The translations under genes were made by a program, and so were the position numbers. This document shows, in pieces, positions 1 through 9,709 of a stretch of 64,000 nucleotides of DNA. The stretch comes from Shewanella algicola (GTDB lineage Bacteria; Pseudomonadota; Gammaproteobacteria; Enterobacterales; Shewanellaceae), in NCBI RefSeq assembly GCF_014648035.1, contig NZ_BMQI01000016.1, positions 1 to 64,000 of the forward strand, given 5' to 3'. The number at the start of each line of letters is the position of its first letter. Position 1 is the stretch's first letter. The notes under the pieces are model-generated. The model was given only the letters and a program-made list of their open reading frames with translations, did no database searches and was not told the origin of the DNA.

Positions 1-223
1 ATCATAAATAAGGCCTTTTTTCTACCTAAAATATAGCGTTATCGCTAAAGATCCTGTCTATGATTAGTTGATAGCTTTATGACGATTGAGCATTACTTTG
101 CAGAGTTATCGCAAGCCTCTTTGGCACATCATTCTGCAAGTTATGAACCATAGATGGCCAATGTTGATGATGGATCAAGTGTTTAATAAGTCCAATTACC
201 AGCACTTAATCAATCTCCTATTA
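1..223. other. Non-coding left edge
   Basis: AT-rich sequence to the left of the aroH terminator. I see no convincing gene. A 24-codon open frame at 79-153 lacks a clear ribosome binding site and resembles nothing I recognise. Confidence 0.4.
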
Positions 224-254
224 TAAAAAATGCCAGTCTTCATAGACTGGCATT
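224..254 (-). terminator. Rho-independent terminator of aroH
   Basis: Ten-base-pair inverted repeat AATGCCAGTC (229-238) and GACTGGCATT (245-254) with a six-base loop. On the minus strand it is followed by a run of T. It lies 32 bases beyond the aroH stop codon. Confidence 0.85.
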
Positions 255-285
255 ATTTTGTGAACTCGATTAACGCGAACAGGTG

Positions 286-1350
286 TTACTTGGCAAGCAA
301 GTTTTTGCGGTCACGGGAGGCTTGTGCTAATTCACGCAATAACTTTTCAGAATCAGCCCAATGCAAACAAGCATCAGTGATACTTTGACCGTAAACCAAT
401 GGCTCACCTTTAACCACTTTTTGATTACCTTCTATCATAAAGCTCTCAGCCATAATACCTGCAATAGCAGTGCTACCATTGCGCATTTGCGCCATGATGC
501 TATCTGCAACGTTTAACTGGTTTTTATGCTGCTTTTCGCTATTGCCATGGCTAAAATCAACAACCATACGTTGAGTCACACCCACTTGTTCTAGCTGTGC
601 ACGAGTCACTTCAATATCTTGTGCTGAATAATTTGGTGTTTTACCGCCACGTAAAATAATGTGACCGTATGGGTTACCGTGAGTACGGTACACAGCCATG
701 GCGCCATCTTTATCTGGAGAATAAAAAATATGTGGTACTTGAGCTGCACGAACGGCATCTACTGCGATATTGATATTACCGTCAGTACCATTTTTAAAGC
801 CGACAGGACAAGATAGGGCAGAGGCCATTTCACGGTGAATTTGGCTCTCAGTGGTGCGCGCACCAATAGCTCCCCAGGTGATGAGGTCTGCAATATACTG
901 ACCGTTTACCATGTCTAAAAACTCAGTAGCGATTGGCAGTTTAAGTTCGGTAATTTGTTGCAGCAACTGACGAGCCATGCGCAGGCCTTTATTGGGGCTA
1001 AAGCTGCCATCTAAATCAGGGTCTGATATTAAGCCTTTCCAACCTACAATGGTGCGTGGCTTTTCAAAATACACTCGCATCAAAATACACAAGTCGTCTT
1101 TTAATTCATGGTGCAATGCCGATAACTTCTCAGCGTATTCTAACGCGGCTTTGGTATCGTGAATTGAGCAAGGGCCAATAATGACTAATAAGCGTTGATC
1201 TTCGCCTGCAATAATCGCCTCAACTTCGCGACGTTGCGCAACAAGGTAATCCGCAGCGTCTTGGGTTAAAGGATATTCTGAAGCTAACTGAGCAGGAGAG
1301 ATAACTTTGCTTAATAAGGTCGTTCTTAGTTCATCTGTTTTAATAGTCAT
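286..1350 (-). CDS. aroH: 3-deoxy-7-phosphoheptulonate (DAHP) synthase, AroH type
   Basis: Condenses phosphoenolpyruvate and erythrose 4-phosphate in the first step of the shikimate pathway, in the cytosol. The 354-residue length is normal for class I DAHP synthases. Family signatures visible are GPCSIHD (about residue 59), the KPRT.VGWKG block, GARTTESQ and GFKNGTDG. Of the three E. coli isozymes it reads closest to the tryptophan-sensitive AroH (TDELRT near the start, AGIMAESF and YGQSITD near the end), so tryptophan sensitivity is inferred. The aroH-ppsR-ppsA neighbourhood is also that of E. coli and places the PEP-consuming enzyme beside the PEP-producing one. I saw no TrpR box upstream. 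Confidence 0.93.
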   Translation of the reverse strand: MTIKTDELRTTLLSKVISPAQLASEYPLTQDAADYLVAQRREVEAIIAGEDQRLLVIIGPCSIHDTKAALEYAEKLSALHHELKDDLCILMRVYFEKPRTIVGWKGLISDPDLDGSFSPNKGLRMARQLLQQITELKLPIATEFLDMVNGQYIADLITWGAIGARTTESQIHREMASALSCPVGFKNGTDGNINIAVDAVRAAQVPHIFYSPDKDGAMAVYRTHGNPYGHIILRGGKTPNYSAQDIEVTRAQLEQVGVTQRMVVDFSHGNSEKQHKNQLNVADSIMAQMRNGSTAIAGIMAESFMIEGNQKVVKGEPLVYGQSITDACLHWADSEKLLRELAQASRDRKNLLAK

Positions 1351-1478
1351 GCGTATTACCGAAAAATCGTGAGATGCATCAGCATCATAATGCCTCGGAT
1401 TATATACCCAAAGAAGTTAAAGATGCGAGGCTTCACCTAGGATTCTACTCGTTAAAAAACAGATTGCCCTAAGCGTTC

Positions 1479-1509
1479 AAGACGAATCAACCAGGGTTAA
1501 GTTCGTCTT
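1479..1509. repeat. Inverted repeat downstream of ppsR
   Basis: Arms AAGACGAA (1479-1486) and TTCGTCTT (1502-1509) sit between ppsR and aroH. There is no good T tract, so this may be a weak terminator or part of an extragenic repeat that begins near 1404. Confidence 0.4.
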
Positions 1510-1554
1510 TGATGAATAATTAACCTAATTCAGCGTGGTCTAATTGTTTACTTT

Positions 1555-2367
1555 TTAGAACATATGACGATCTAAACCGGTAATGTCGAGGATTTTTGTG
1601 GCAATTTCTTCAACCGAATGATTGGTGGTATTCACAAAGGGAATACGCTCTTTTTTAAACAACATTTCCACTTCTTTGACTTCAAGACGACATTGTCTTA
1701 ATGACGAGTAACGGCTGTTTTCCATGCGGCTTTGTCTAATTTCATGCAGTCGATGTGGGTCAATTGTTAGGCCAAATAATTTCGATTTATTGCGTTTAAG
1801 CGATTCCGGCAACTTTAGATGATCCATGTCATCCTCAGTAAAGGGGTAGTTTGCAGCCTTAATACCAAATTGCATTGATAAGTACAAACTCGAGGGCGTT
1901 TTACCACAGCGAGACACGCCTAATAAAATAATATCGGCTTTATCCATGTGTTTCATGGTTTGGCCATCATCATTTTCCATCGCATAGTTAATGGCATCGA
2001 TACGGGTGTCATAACTGTGATTACTTTTACCATGAGTACGATGCAAAATAGGCTTTGCTTGCACCCCTAAGTGTTGTTCGAGTGGCGCAACAAAGGTATT
2101 CAAAAAGTCGTAATCGACACATTCGCTCGAAAAAATCACATTGCGGATCTCGGGATTAATGATCGAATGGAATACAAGTGGTCTTTCGCCTGTTGTAATA
2201 AAACAATCATTTATTTGTTGTTTAACTTTTTGTGCACGTTGAACCGTTTCAACAAACGGAATTGTAAGTGCTTCAAATTCAATGGGAAACTGTGAAAGTA
2301 CAGCATGACCAAAAACCTCTGCTGTGATCGCGGTCCCATCTGAGATATAAAATACTTTTGGCGTCAT
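1555..2367 (-). CDS. ppsR: PEP synthase regulatory protein (bifunctional kinase/pyrophosphorylase)
   Basis: Family DUF299. Members inactivate PEP synthase by ADP-dependent threonine phosphorylation and reactivate it by Pi-dependent dephosphorylation. The 270-residue length is typical. A P-loop-like GVSRCGKT lies near residue 150 and is followed by the conserved region up to TIDPHRL. It is divergent from ppsA, its target, sharing a short intergenic region. This is the standard arrangement, so the two can be co-regulated. Nothing is unusual in the sequence. Confidence 0.93.
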   Translation of the reverse strand: MTPKVFYISDGTAITAEVFGHAVLSQFPIEFEALTIPFVETVQRAQKVKQQINDCFITTGERPLVFHSIINPEIRNVIFSSECVDYDFLNTFVAPLEQHLGVQAKPILHRTHGKSNHSYDTRIDAINYAMENDDGQTMKHMDKADIILLGVSRCGKTPSSLYLSMQFGIKAANYPFTEDDMDHLKLPESLKRNKSKLFGLTIDPHRLHEIRQSRMENSRYSSLRQCRLEVKEVEMLFKKERIPFVNTTNHSVEEIATKILDITGLDRHMF

Positions 2368-2377
2368 TATGACCTCT

Positions 2378-2395
2378 TGTAGTAATAAAATTACA
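2378..2395. promoter_or_regulatory. HexR-like palindrome in the ppsR/ppsA promoter region
   Basis: TGTAGTAATAAAATTACA carries half-sites TGTAGT and ATTACA close to those of HexR, which is known in Shewanella to control central carbon genes including ppsA. The spacer here is six bases. The consensus as I recall it has three, so the assignment is doubtful. It lies 11 bases from the ppsR start and about 100 from the ppsA start. Confidence 0.35.
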
Positions 2396-2493
2396 AATAA
2401 AATTATAGATTTACGCGTGTTGTATGGGAGTGTAAGATGCTATTGCCCTCGTGTGAAGTGGCCACTGAAATAAAAACTTGCGGAGATAAAACT

Positions 2494-4863
2494 GTGCAGC
2501 AATACGTACTCTGGTATCAAGAATTAGGCATGGGTGATGTAAACAAGGTTGGCGGAAAAAACGCATCCCTTGGAGAGATGATCAGCAATCTAGCTAATGC
2601 AGGAGTTCAAGTTCCTGGTGGTTTTGCTACGACCTCGCATGCGTTCAATGAATTCCTTGAACAAAGTGGAGTTAACCAGAAGATTTTTGACATTCTGGCT
2701 ACATTGGATGTGGATGATGTCAATGAACTGGCGAAAGTCGGTGCACAGATCAGACAATGGGTGATTGAGACCCCATTCCAGCCTGCATTAGAAAATGCTA
2801 TTCGTGAAGCTTATGAGCAATTATCAAGTGAAACGCAAGACGCTTCATTTGCCGTACGTTCTTCAGCTACTGCAGAAGATATGCCGGATGCATCATTTGC
2901 GGGTCAACAAGAAACATTTTTAAACGTTAAAGGTTTCGACGCTGTCATGCTAGCAATTAAGCATGTATACGCATCACTCTTTAACGACCGTGCAATTTCT
3001 TATCGTGTTCACCAAGGTTATGAACATCAAGGTGTGGCTTTATCTGCTGGCGTGCAACGTATGGTGCGATCAGACAAAGCGGCTTCTGGGGTGATGTTTA
3101 CCATGGACACTGAATCAGGTAACAACGACGTTGTCTTTATCACTTCATCATTTGGTTTAGGTGAAATGGTAGTGCAAGGCGCGGTTAACCCTGACGAATT
3201 CTATGTGCACAAACCAATTTTAACGCAAGGACATCAAGCCGTTGTGCGTCGTAACATTGGTAGTAAGCTGATTCAAATGGTTTACTCAGATGATGCTTCA
3301 CACGGTAAGCAAGTCAAAATTGAAGATGTTGCCGCAGAGCAACGTCGCGAATTCTCTATTAATGATGCCGAAGTAATGGAACTGGCTAAACAAGCCATGA
3401 CCATTGAGCAACATTATGGCCGTGCGATGGACATCGAATGGGCAAAAGACGGTAACGACGGTAAGTTGTATATCGTTCAAGCGCGCCCTGAAACAGTTCG
3501 TAGCCGTGAGGATGTGCAATTAATTGAACGTTACCACTTAAAAACCAAAGGCGATGTGATTTCAGAAGGTCGTGCTATTGGTCATAAAATTGGTTCAGGT
3601 GTGGCTAAAGTTTTAGCTTCAATTGAAGACATGGACCAAATTGAGCCTGGTGACGTATTAGTAACAGATATGACAGACCCAGATTGGGAACCTATCATGA
3701 AGCGCGCGAGCGCCATCGTAACTAACCGTGGTGGCCGTACATGTCATGCTGCGATTATCGCACGTGAACTAGGTGTACCTGCTGTTGTGGGGTGTGGTGA
3801 CGTGACTGACCGTATTAAGAGCGGTGACTTAGTGACGGTATCTTGTGCTGAAGGTGACACTGGTTTGATTTATTCTGGTGAGCAACAGTTTGAGGTGGTA
3901 ACAAACCGCGTTGATACATTGCCATCATTACCAATGAAAATCATGATGAACGTGGGTAACCCTGATCGCGCATTCGACTTTGCTCGTTTGCCAAACGAAG
4001 GTGTTGGTCTAGCACGCTTAGAGTTCATCATTAACCGCATGATCGGTATTCACCCTAAAGCCTTGCTTGAATTCAACGACCAAACGGCTGAGCTACAATC
4101 TGAAATCAATGACATGATTGCCGGTTACGACTCGCCAGTTGAATACTATGTTGCTCGCCTAGTTGAAGGTATTGCTTCAATTGCATCTGCTTTCTACCCG
4201 AAAAAAGTCATCGTACGTATGTCAGATTTTAAGTCTAACGAATACGCAAACTTAGTCGGTGGTGAGCGTTATGAGCCTGAAGAAGAAAACCCAATGTTGG
4301 GCTTCCGTGGTGCTAGCCGTTATATTTCTGAATCATTCCGCGATTGTTTCGCGCTTGAATGTGAAGCCATTAAACGTGTTCGTAACCAAATGGGCTTAAC
4401 CAATGTTGAAGTGATGATCCCATTTGTTCGTACTGTTAAAGAAGCATCACAAGTTATCGAATTACTGAAAGAGCAAGGCTTAGAGCGTGGTAAAGATGGT
4501 TTACGCGTTATCATGATGTGTGAGCTTCCATCTAACGCCTTATTAGCTGACCAATTCCTTGAGCATTTTGATGGTTTCTCTATCGGCTCAAACGATTTGA
4601 CTCAGTTAACACTTGGTCTTGACCGTGATTCTGGCATTATCAGCCACTTGTTTGACGAACGTGATGATGCCGTTAAAATATTGCTGTCTATGGCCATTAA
4701 AGCGGCGAAAACCAAAGGTGCTTATGTCGGCATTTGTGGTCAAGGTCCATCAGACCATTCAGATTTTGCGGCTTGGTTAGTTGAGCAAGGCATCGACACT
4801 GTGTCATTAAACCCTGACACTGTTATCGATACTTGGTTATATTTAGCCGAAGCTCATGGATAA
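2494..4863 (+). CDS. ppsA: Phosphoenolpyruvate synthase
   Basis: Converts pyruvate and ATP to PEP, AMP and phosphate for gluconeogenesis; Shewanella growing on lactate or pyruvate would need it. I place the start at GTG 2494 because GGAG lies eight bases upstream and the protein then begins [12 protein letters not shown], as in relatives; an upstream ATG at 2437 would add 19 unrelated residues. From this start it has 789 residues. Domains in order are the ATP-grasp-like PPDK N domain, the mobile phosphohistidine domain with GGRTCHAA (His about 418), and the C-terminal PEP-binding barrel with GICGQG near residue 750. Confidence 0.95.
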   Translation: MQQYVLWYQELGMGDVNKVGGKNASLGEMISNLANAGVQVPGGFATTSHAFNEFLEQSGVNQKIFDILATLDVDDVNELAKVGAQIRQWVIETPFQPALENAIREAYEQLSSETQDASFAVRSSATAEDMPDASFAGQQETFLNVKGFDAVMLAIKHVYASLFNDRAISYRVHQGYEHQGVALSAGVQRMVRSDKAASGVMFTMDTESGNNDVVFITSSFGLGEMVVQGAVNPDEFYVHKPILTQGHQAVVRRNIGSKLIQMVYSDDASHGKQVKIEDVAAEQRREFSINDAEVMELAKQAMTIEQHYGRAMDIEWAKDGNDGKLYIVQARPETVRSREDVQLIERYHLKTKGDVISEGRAIGHKIGSGVAKVLASIEDMDQIEPGDVLVTDMTDPDWEPIMKRASAIVTNRGGRTCHAAIIARELGVPAVVGCGDVTDRIKSGDLVTVSCAEGDTGLIYSGEQQFEVVTNRVDTLPSLPMKIMMNVGNPDRAFDFARLPNEGVGLARLEFIINRMIGIHPKALLEFNDQTAELQSEINDMIAGYDSPVEYYVARLVEGIASIASAFYPKKVIVRMSDFKSNEYANLVGGERYEPEEENPMLGFRGASRYISESFRDCFALECEAIKRVRNQMGLTNVEVMIPFVRTVKEASQVIELLKEQGLERGKDGLRVIMMCELPSNALLADQFLEHFDGFSIGSNDLTQLTLGLDRDSGIISHLFDERDDAVKILLSMAIKAAKTKGAYVGICGQGPSDHSDFAAWLVEQGIDTVSLNPDTVIDTWLYLAEAHG

Positions 4864-4871
4864 TTAGTGTT

Positions 4872-4938
4872 AAAAATGCAGTCCAACCTGCATTTTTATC
4901 ACGTTGCAACAAAAGCCGCTTTTTAGCGGCTTTTTTTT
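4872..4938 (+). terminator. Tandem terminators after ppsA
   Basis: Two hairpins follow ppsA. The first has arms AAAAATGCAG (4872-4881) and CTGCATTTTT (4888-4897). The second has arms AAAAGCCGCT (4911-4920) and AGCGGCTTTT (4925-4934) followed by T residues and is the classical terminator. Confidence 0.85.
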
Positions 4939-4965
4939 GTTTATAATGACAACAATATACCCATA

Positions 4966-7900
4966 ATGAATAAGTCCTCTATGTTACCTTTACTATCACA
5001 TAAACAAACATTAGAACCTATCTATCTAGATTACCTTGACGCGCTTGAACAAAGTGAGTTTGAGGGTGAAATAGACAAGCGATACAGCGCTCGGCTTATT
5101 CAAGCTACCGATAATTCGGTATACCAATTTTTACCTCAAGCAGTCATTTATCCATTACATCAACAAGATGTCGAACTTGCTCTGACGCTAGCATCACAGC
5201 CAAAGTATAAATCGGTTACTTTTAGTGCGCGTGGCGGTGGTACTGGTACCAATGCCCAATCCTTAACCCATGGGTTGATATTAGATGTGTCTCGCCACCT
5301 TAATCAGGTACTCGAAATTAACGTCAAACAGGGCTGGGCAAGGGTACAAGCTGGTGTTATTAAAGATGCTTTAAATGATGCATTACGCCCTCATGGACTG
5401 TTTTTTAGTCCTGATTTATCCACGTCTAATCGTGCCACAATTGGCGGCATGGTGAATACTGATGCATCGGGAGCTGGTTCACTGGTTTACGGTAAAACCT
5501 CAGATCATGTATTAGGGGTAACCAGCGTTTTAGTAGACGGCAGCGTATTAAACACACTACCTCTTTCTACCGAAGCTATTGATAATCAGCCTCATGGTGA
5601 CAACACTCTGGCCAATATTATTGCCAGCCAAATTGCTGGTGTTTGTCAGCAAAAACGCGACACTATTATTGAGCGCTTTCCTAAGTTGAATCGATTTTTA
5701 ACCGGTTATGACTTAAAAAATGTGTGGAACAACGAGCTAACTCAGTTTGATTTATCACGCATTTTAACGGGTTCAGAAGGCACATTGGCGGTCATCACCG
5801 AAGTTAAGCTAAATCTAACGCCATTACCGGCGACTCGGATGATGGTCAATATCAAATATGACTCTTTTGAATCAGCATTACGCCACGCACCATCGCTGGT
5901 TAGCGCTCAAGCTACAGTGGTTGAAACCGTTGACTCAAAAGTATTAAACCTTGCGCGCGAAGATATTATTTGGCATTCAGTCGCCGATGAAATTAAAGCT
6001 GTCCCTAATAAGGTGATCGAAGGCCTTAACATGGTTGAGTTTGCGGGTGACGACAGTGATGTCAAAAGTAAGGTGGCCAATTTAGAGGCCATGTTGACTG
6101 ATCAGCTCAGTCAACAACAGTATGGTTTAGTGGGGTTTCAAATTACTGGCGATCGCAGCAGCATTGACAGTATTTACGCCATGCGTAAAAAAGCCGTAGG
6201 GCTACTTGGCGCCACAAAAGGCAGTCGTAAACCGCTTGCTTTTGCTGAAGACACCGCCGTACCACCTGAAAACCTAGCCGACTATATTATGGAGTTTCGT
6301 GCGCTACTCGATAGCCATAAATTGCAATATGGCATGTTTGGTCATGTTGATGCCGGTGTGTTACATGTGCGCCCCGCACTCGATATGTGCGATGAAAACG
6401 ATGAAAAATTACTGAAAGTCATCTCCGATCAAGTGGCTGCATTAACCCTTAAATATGGTGGATTAATGTGGGGTGAACACGGTAAAGGTGTTCGTGGCGA
6501 ATATGGCCCAGACGTATTTGGTGATGAACTATACGGCGTGCTTGAACAAATTAAAGGTTGGTTTGACCCCAACAATCGTTTAAATCCAGGTAAGTTAGTG
6601 GCGCCGCCACAGTCGGGTCCATTAATGTTTAATGTCGACAGCGCCAAGCGTGGCAGTTTCGACAGACAAATTCCGGTACAAACGCGAGATGCATTTCCAG
6701 ATGTCATGAACTGTAATGGCAATGGCTTGTGTTTTAACTACAGCAGTTACTCACCGATGTGTCCATCATTTAAGGTGACAGGCGATAGAGTGCAATCACC
6801 TAAAGGCCGTGCAGGCTTAATGCGTGAATGGTTGCGTTTACTTGAAGCTGAAGGTGTTGATGTTGAAGAGCTTGCAAAGTCTAAATCTTTAGGTTGGATG
6901 CAGCGCACCCAAAATACCATAAATAACCAACGTGATTACGATTATTCTCATGAAGTGATGGAATCACTCAAAGGCTGCCTGGCCTGTAAAGCCTGTACAG
7001 GGCTGTGCCCGGTTAAGGTCGATGTGCCTAAATTTAGAGCGCAGTTCTTTAATATTTATTACAAACGTTACTTACGTCCAGCAAAAGACTACCTAGTGGC
7101 CGGTATTGAAGATTCATTACCGTTAATGGCATCAATCCCTAAACTGACAAATTTTGCATCGCAAAACCCATTGAGCCAATGGGTGATTAAAAAGACCATT
7201 GGTTATGTTGATGCGCCTAAGTTGTCAGTTCCTACTCTCAAGCAACGCTTAGATGGCCATGTGAGTCGGGGTTATGATTTAGACGCTTTGTGCGCGATCC
7301 CAGAAGCAGACCGCAGTCAGTATGTACTGGTAGTGCAAGACCCATTCAATAGCTTTTATGATGCAGGCTTGGTTTATCGTTTTGTTCAACTAATTGAAAA
7401 ATTGGGTTTAAAGCCGGTATTATTGCCTTTTAAACCGAATGGTAAACCAACACACATAAAAGGCTTTTTAGACAAGTTTGCCAAAACAGCCCAAGACAGC
7501 GCCGACTTTTTAAACCGTGTTCACGCGCTTGGCATGCCAATGGTTGGCCTCGACCCTGCGTTGGTATTGTGTTATCGCGATGAATATAAAGAGGCACTAG
7601 GTCAACGTCGTGGTCCATTTGAAGTTAAACTTGCTAATGAGTGGCTAAGCTCTGTCATAGCTACTCGTACTGAGGCAAACCCAGTAGCCAACGACGCACC
7701 ACAATACACTTGGTTTAGTCACTGTACTGAATCGACGGCAAAACCTAATACAGCCAATGAGTGGAAAGCCATCTTTAGTCACTTTGGCGCTAAGCTTAAT
7801 AGCGTGAACTTAGGCTGTTGTGGTATGGCGGGTACCTATGGCCATGAGCTTGAAAATCTTGAACGCTCAAAGCAGCTATTTGATATGTCATGGCAGTCTG

Positions 7901-8031
7901 GAATTGCCGATATTGCTGAAAACAGCCAAGTGTTAGTGTCGGGATATTCTTGTCGAAGCCAGGTTAAACGCTTTGCAGGCTTTAAACCTCAACATCCAAT
8001 TGAAGCTTTGCTTAAATTACTCAACTCATAA
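4966..8031 (+). CDS. ydiJ: FAD-linked, Fe-S containing 2-hydroxyacid dehydrogenase of the YdiJ type
   Basis: A 1021-residue fusion of an FAD oxidase and a GlpC-like iron-sulfur protein. The N-terminal FAD-binding domain carries the glycine-rich GGGTGTNAQS near residue 90, followed by the FAD-oxidase C-terminal domain. Ferredoxin-like cysteines follow at about 582-600 (CNGNGLC ... CP) and 670-682 (GCLACKACTGLCP). A CCG-type motif, GCCGMAGTYGHE, lies near residue 950. E. coli and Haemophilus YdiJ are reported to be D-2-hydroxyglutarate dehydrogenases, which is the likeliest activity here; a D-lactate dehydrogenase role is the main alternative. No good ribosome binding site precedes ATG 4966, and ATG 4981 is also possible. 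In E. coli ydiJ also lies near ppsA. Confidence 0.87.
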   Translation: MNKSSMLPLLSHKQTLEPIYLDYLDALEQSEFEGEIDKRYSARLIQATDNSVYQFLPQAVIYPLHQQDVELALTLASQPKYKSVTFSARGGGTGTNAQSLTHGLILDVSRHLNQVLEINVKQGWARVQAGVIKDALNDALRPHGLFFSPDLSTSNRATIGGMVNTDASGAGSLVYGKTSDHVLGVTSVLVDGSVLNTLPLSTEAIDNQPHGDNTLANIIASQIAGVCQQKRDTIIERFPKLNRFLTGYDLKNVWNNELTQFDLSRILTGSEGTLAVITEVKLNLTPLPATRMMVNIKYDSFESALRHAPSLVSAQATVVETVDSKVLNLAREDIIWHSVADEIKAVPNKVIEGLNMVEFAGDDSDVKSKVANLEAMLTDQLSQQQYGLVGFQITGDRSSIDSIYAMRKKAVGLLGATKGSRKPLAFAEDTAVPPENLADYIMEFRALLDSHKLQYGMFGHVDAGVLHVRPALDMCDENDEKLLKVISDQVAALTLKYGGLMWGEHGKGVRGEYGPDVFGDELYGVLEQIKGWFDPNNRLNPGKLVAPPQSGPLMFNVDSAKRGSFDRQIPVQTRDAFPDVMNCNGNGLCFNYSSYSPMCPSFKVTGDRVQSPKGRAGLMREWLRLLEAEGVDVEELAKSKSLGWMQRTQNTINNQRDYDYSHEVMESLKGCLACKACTGLCPVKVDVPKFRAQFFNIYYKRYLRPAKDYLVAGIEDSLPLMASIPKLTNFASQNPLSQWVIKKTIGYVDAPKLSVPTLKQRLDGHVSRGYDLDALCAIPEADRSQYVLVVQDPFNSFYDAGLVYRFVQLIEKLGLKPVLLPFKPNGKPTHIKGFLDKFAKTAQDSADFLNRVHALGMPMVGLDPALVLCYRDEYKEALGQRRGPFEVKLANEWLSSVIATRTEANPVANDAPQYTWFSHCTESTAKPNTANEWKAIFSHFGAKLNSVNLGCCGMAGTYGHELENLERSKQLFDMSWQSGIADIAENSQVLVSGYSCRSQVKRFAGFKPQHPIEALLKLLNS

Positions 8032-8041
8032 GGCTAATAAC

Positions 8042-8479
8042 ATGGCAGATGAAACAACGGCATTAAACGCATTTACTCATCCTGATGGGGTAGCGTTGTG
8101 CAGTGATGATGTGTTGTTTCATATCCAAGAAAATGGTGATTGGCTGTATCTCAACAGCCCATTGCCAACGAAGTTTGCTGCATTGTTCAGCAGTATTTTG
8201 CACTGCATCGACAATGAATATTTGTTAATTACCCCAGTTGAAAAAGTCAAAGTCAGCGTAGAGCAACACCCATTAATAATGGTTGATTATCAACACAAGA
8301 CAGAGCCGACTCAATTAACCTTTTTCAGTAGTATTGGCACGCAACTTCCACCGGTTAATATTGCAGATATTATCGTGACAGATGATGGTATTTATGTGCC
8401 ATTAATAAGGGGATTAACCGGTAAGCTTAATCGAGCTTGTTATTACCGATACATTAATGAATACATTTCATTTGATTAA
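8042..8479 (+). CDS. DUF1285 family protein
   Basis: Small cytosolic protein of unknown function, 145 residues. The segment LLITPVEKVKVSVEQHPLIM is what I recognise as the DUF1285 core. I start it at ATG 8042, ten bases after the ydiJ stop; a longer frame from 7973 would overlap ydiJ by 59 bases without support. The tight spacing suggests co-transcription with ydiJ, but the family's role is not known and no catalytic motif is evident. Confidence 0.75.
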   Translation: MADETTALNAFTHPDGVALCSDDVLFHIQENGDWLYLNSPLPTKFAALFSSILHCIDNEYLLITPVEKVKVSVEQHPLIMVDYQHKTEPTQLTFFSSIGTQLPPVNIADIIVTDDGIYVPLIRGLTGKLNRACYYRYINEYISFD

Positions 8480-8773
8480 CGTGAGGCTATTCAGCTTCCC
8501 AACAGTTTTTGGCTTGTAAATGGCACACTTGGAATTGTAATCACTAGCTTATGGCGCATAAATGTGCCTTGTGAGCAATACAATGACTCACCTTAATATT
8601 TATCGTCATAAATACAAGCGGTTAAACTTTTTTAACTATATGTTCATTCAAACTAAGGCTAAAGAGCTTCTCTTAACGTATAGACATGGTAATCTTAATT
8701 TGTTAGCGCGAGTTTAGTTACTGAGCATAGTGATGCAAACTGAACATGCCAATGACGATGTAGGAGGTATCAT

Positions 8774-9193
8774 TTGAAACGATTTGAAAGTTTAAGCTAC
8801 CTGATTTCTCATCTTAATATTGCCTTACAGCAAGAACTCGACACGCGCTTAAAGCGTTATGAGTTAGACAGCAAACTTTGGCCAGTGTTATTTGCTTTAT
8901 GGCAAGAAGAGGGCTTAAGCCAAACCGAGCTATCAAAACGTTGTGATGTGGCTAATTACACTATGACTCGCCTGCTCGATAACCTGCAAGTGCAGGGATT
9001 TATCACCCGTCATCAAGAAGCCGACAATCGCCGTGCTTTTCAAATCTTTTTAACCGACAGCGGTAAAGCATTAGAGCAGGATTTAGTGCACGAAGCTGAG
9101 TGGGTCAATGAACTCTTTTTAGCGGTACTCACCGAAGCTGAGCAAGGTGAATTTATGCGCCTGTTGAATAAAGTGAATCAGTTTAGCCAATAA
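8774..9193 (+). CDS. MarR-family transcriptional regulator
   Basis: Winged-helix DNA-binding protein of 139 residues, the usual MarR size. The helix-turn-helix covers about residues 48-75 (GLSQTELSKRCDVANYTMTR) and the wing has the family DNRR motif near residue 83. The start is a TTG codon at 8774, chosen because a complete AGGAGG (8762-8767) lies six bases upstream; a TTG start can lower expression. It stands alone, with a secreted peptidase gene 516 bases downstream on the same strand. The ligand and targets are unknown. Confidence 0.85.
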   Translation: MKRFESLSYLISHLNIALQQELDTRLKRYELDSKLWPVLFALWQEEGLSQTELSKRCDVANYTMTRLLDNLQVQGFITRHQEADNRRAFQIFLTDSGKALEQDLVHEAEWVNELFLAVLTEAEQGEFMRLLNKVNQFSQ

Positions 9194-9709
9194 AGGTTTG
9201 AGTGCAGCGTTGCTTTTATCCCTTTTAAGTTAGTGTATCTGACTCTTTTTTGTCCCCAAACGTGTTTCAAATATGGCCCGCGGCTACAAACGTCGTGGCG
9301 CATCCCCCAAACCAGAGCAATGGCCGTAAGTTGTAAACTTACGCTGGTGACCTTACTCATTATCCCTACTAAGTGTCTAAAAAATAGGTGTGTTCTTACT
9401 TTATTTTACTGTGAGTTATTGTTATCGGGGATTAGCCACTCATTAAGCAAAACCGTAGGTCTATGATAGTCGTTTAAAGTGATTTTTTATTATAACCGAG
9501 GGCAATCTCAGTTATTTTAGGCGTTGTTTTATGGAAGATGGTATTTTTCTTTACTCCATTCACAACAGTTAACGTTAAATTCTTTATTACAATATTGAAT
9601 AAACTTGAATACGGAGATGTGAATTTTGTTTATATTAATATCAATCCGTTTAAGTCATGGGTTGTGTGCGGTGTGCATTCAACATTATCGCTAATAAAAG
9701 GAGTTAATT
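9194..9709. other. Non-coding gap before the M24 peptidase gene
   Basis: 516 bases with only short, unsupported open frames and no hairpin terminator that I could find. It should hold the peptidase promoter near its right end. Confidence 0.5.

Noticed and set aside
2437..2493. Extended start for ppsA
   Set aside because: The 19 extra residues match nothing in the family and GTG 2494 has a better ribosome binding site.
9233..9466. 77-residue open frame before the M24 peptidase gene
   Set aside because: No ribosome binding site, odd amino acid content, no family likeness; likely chance.
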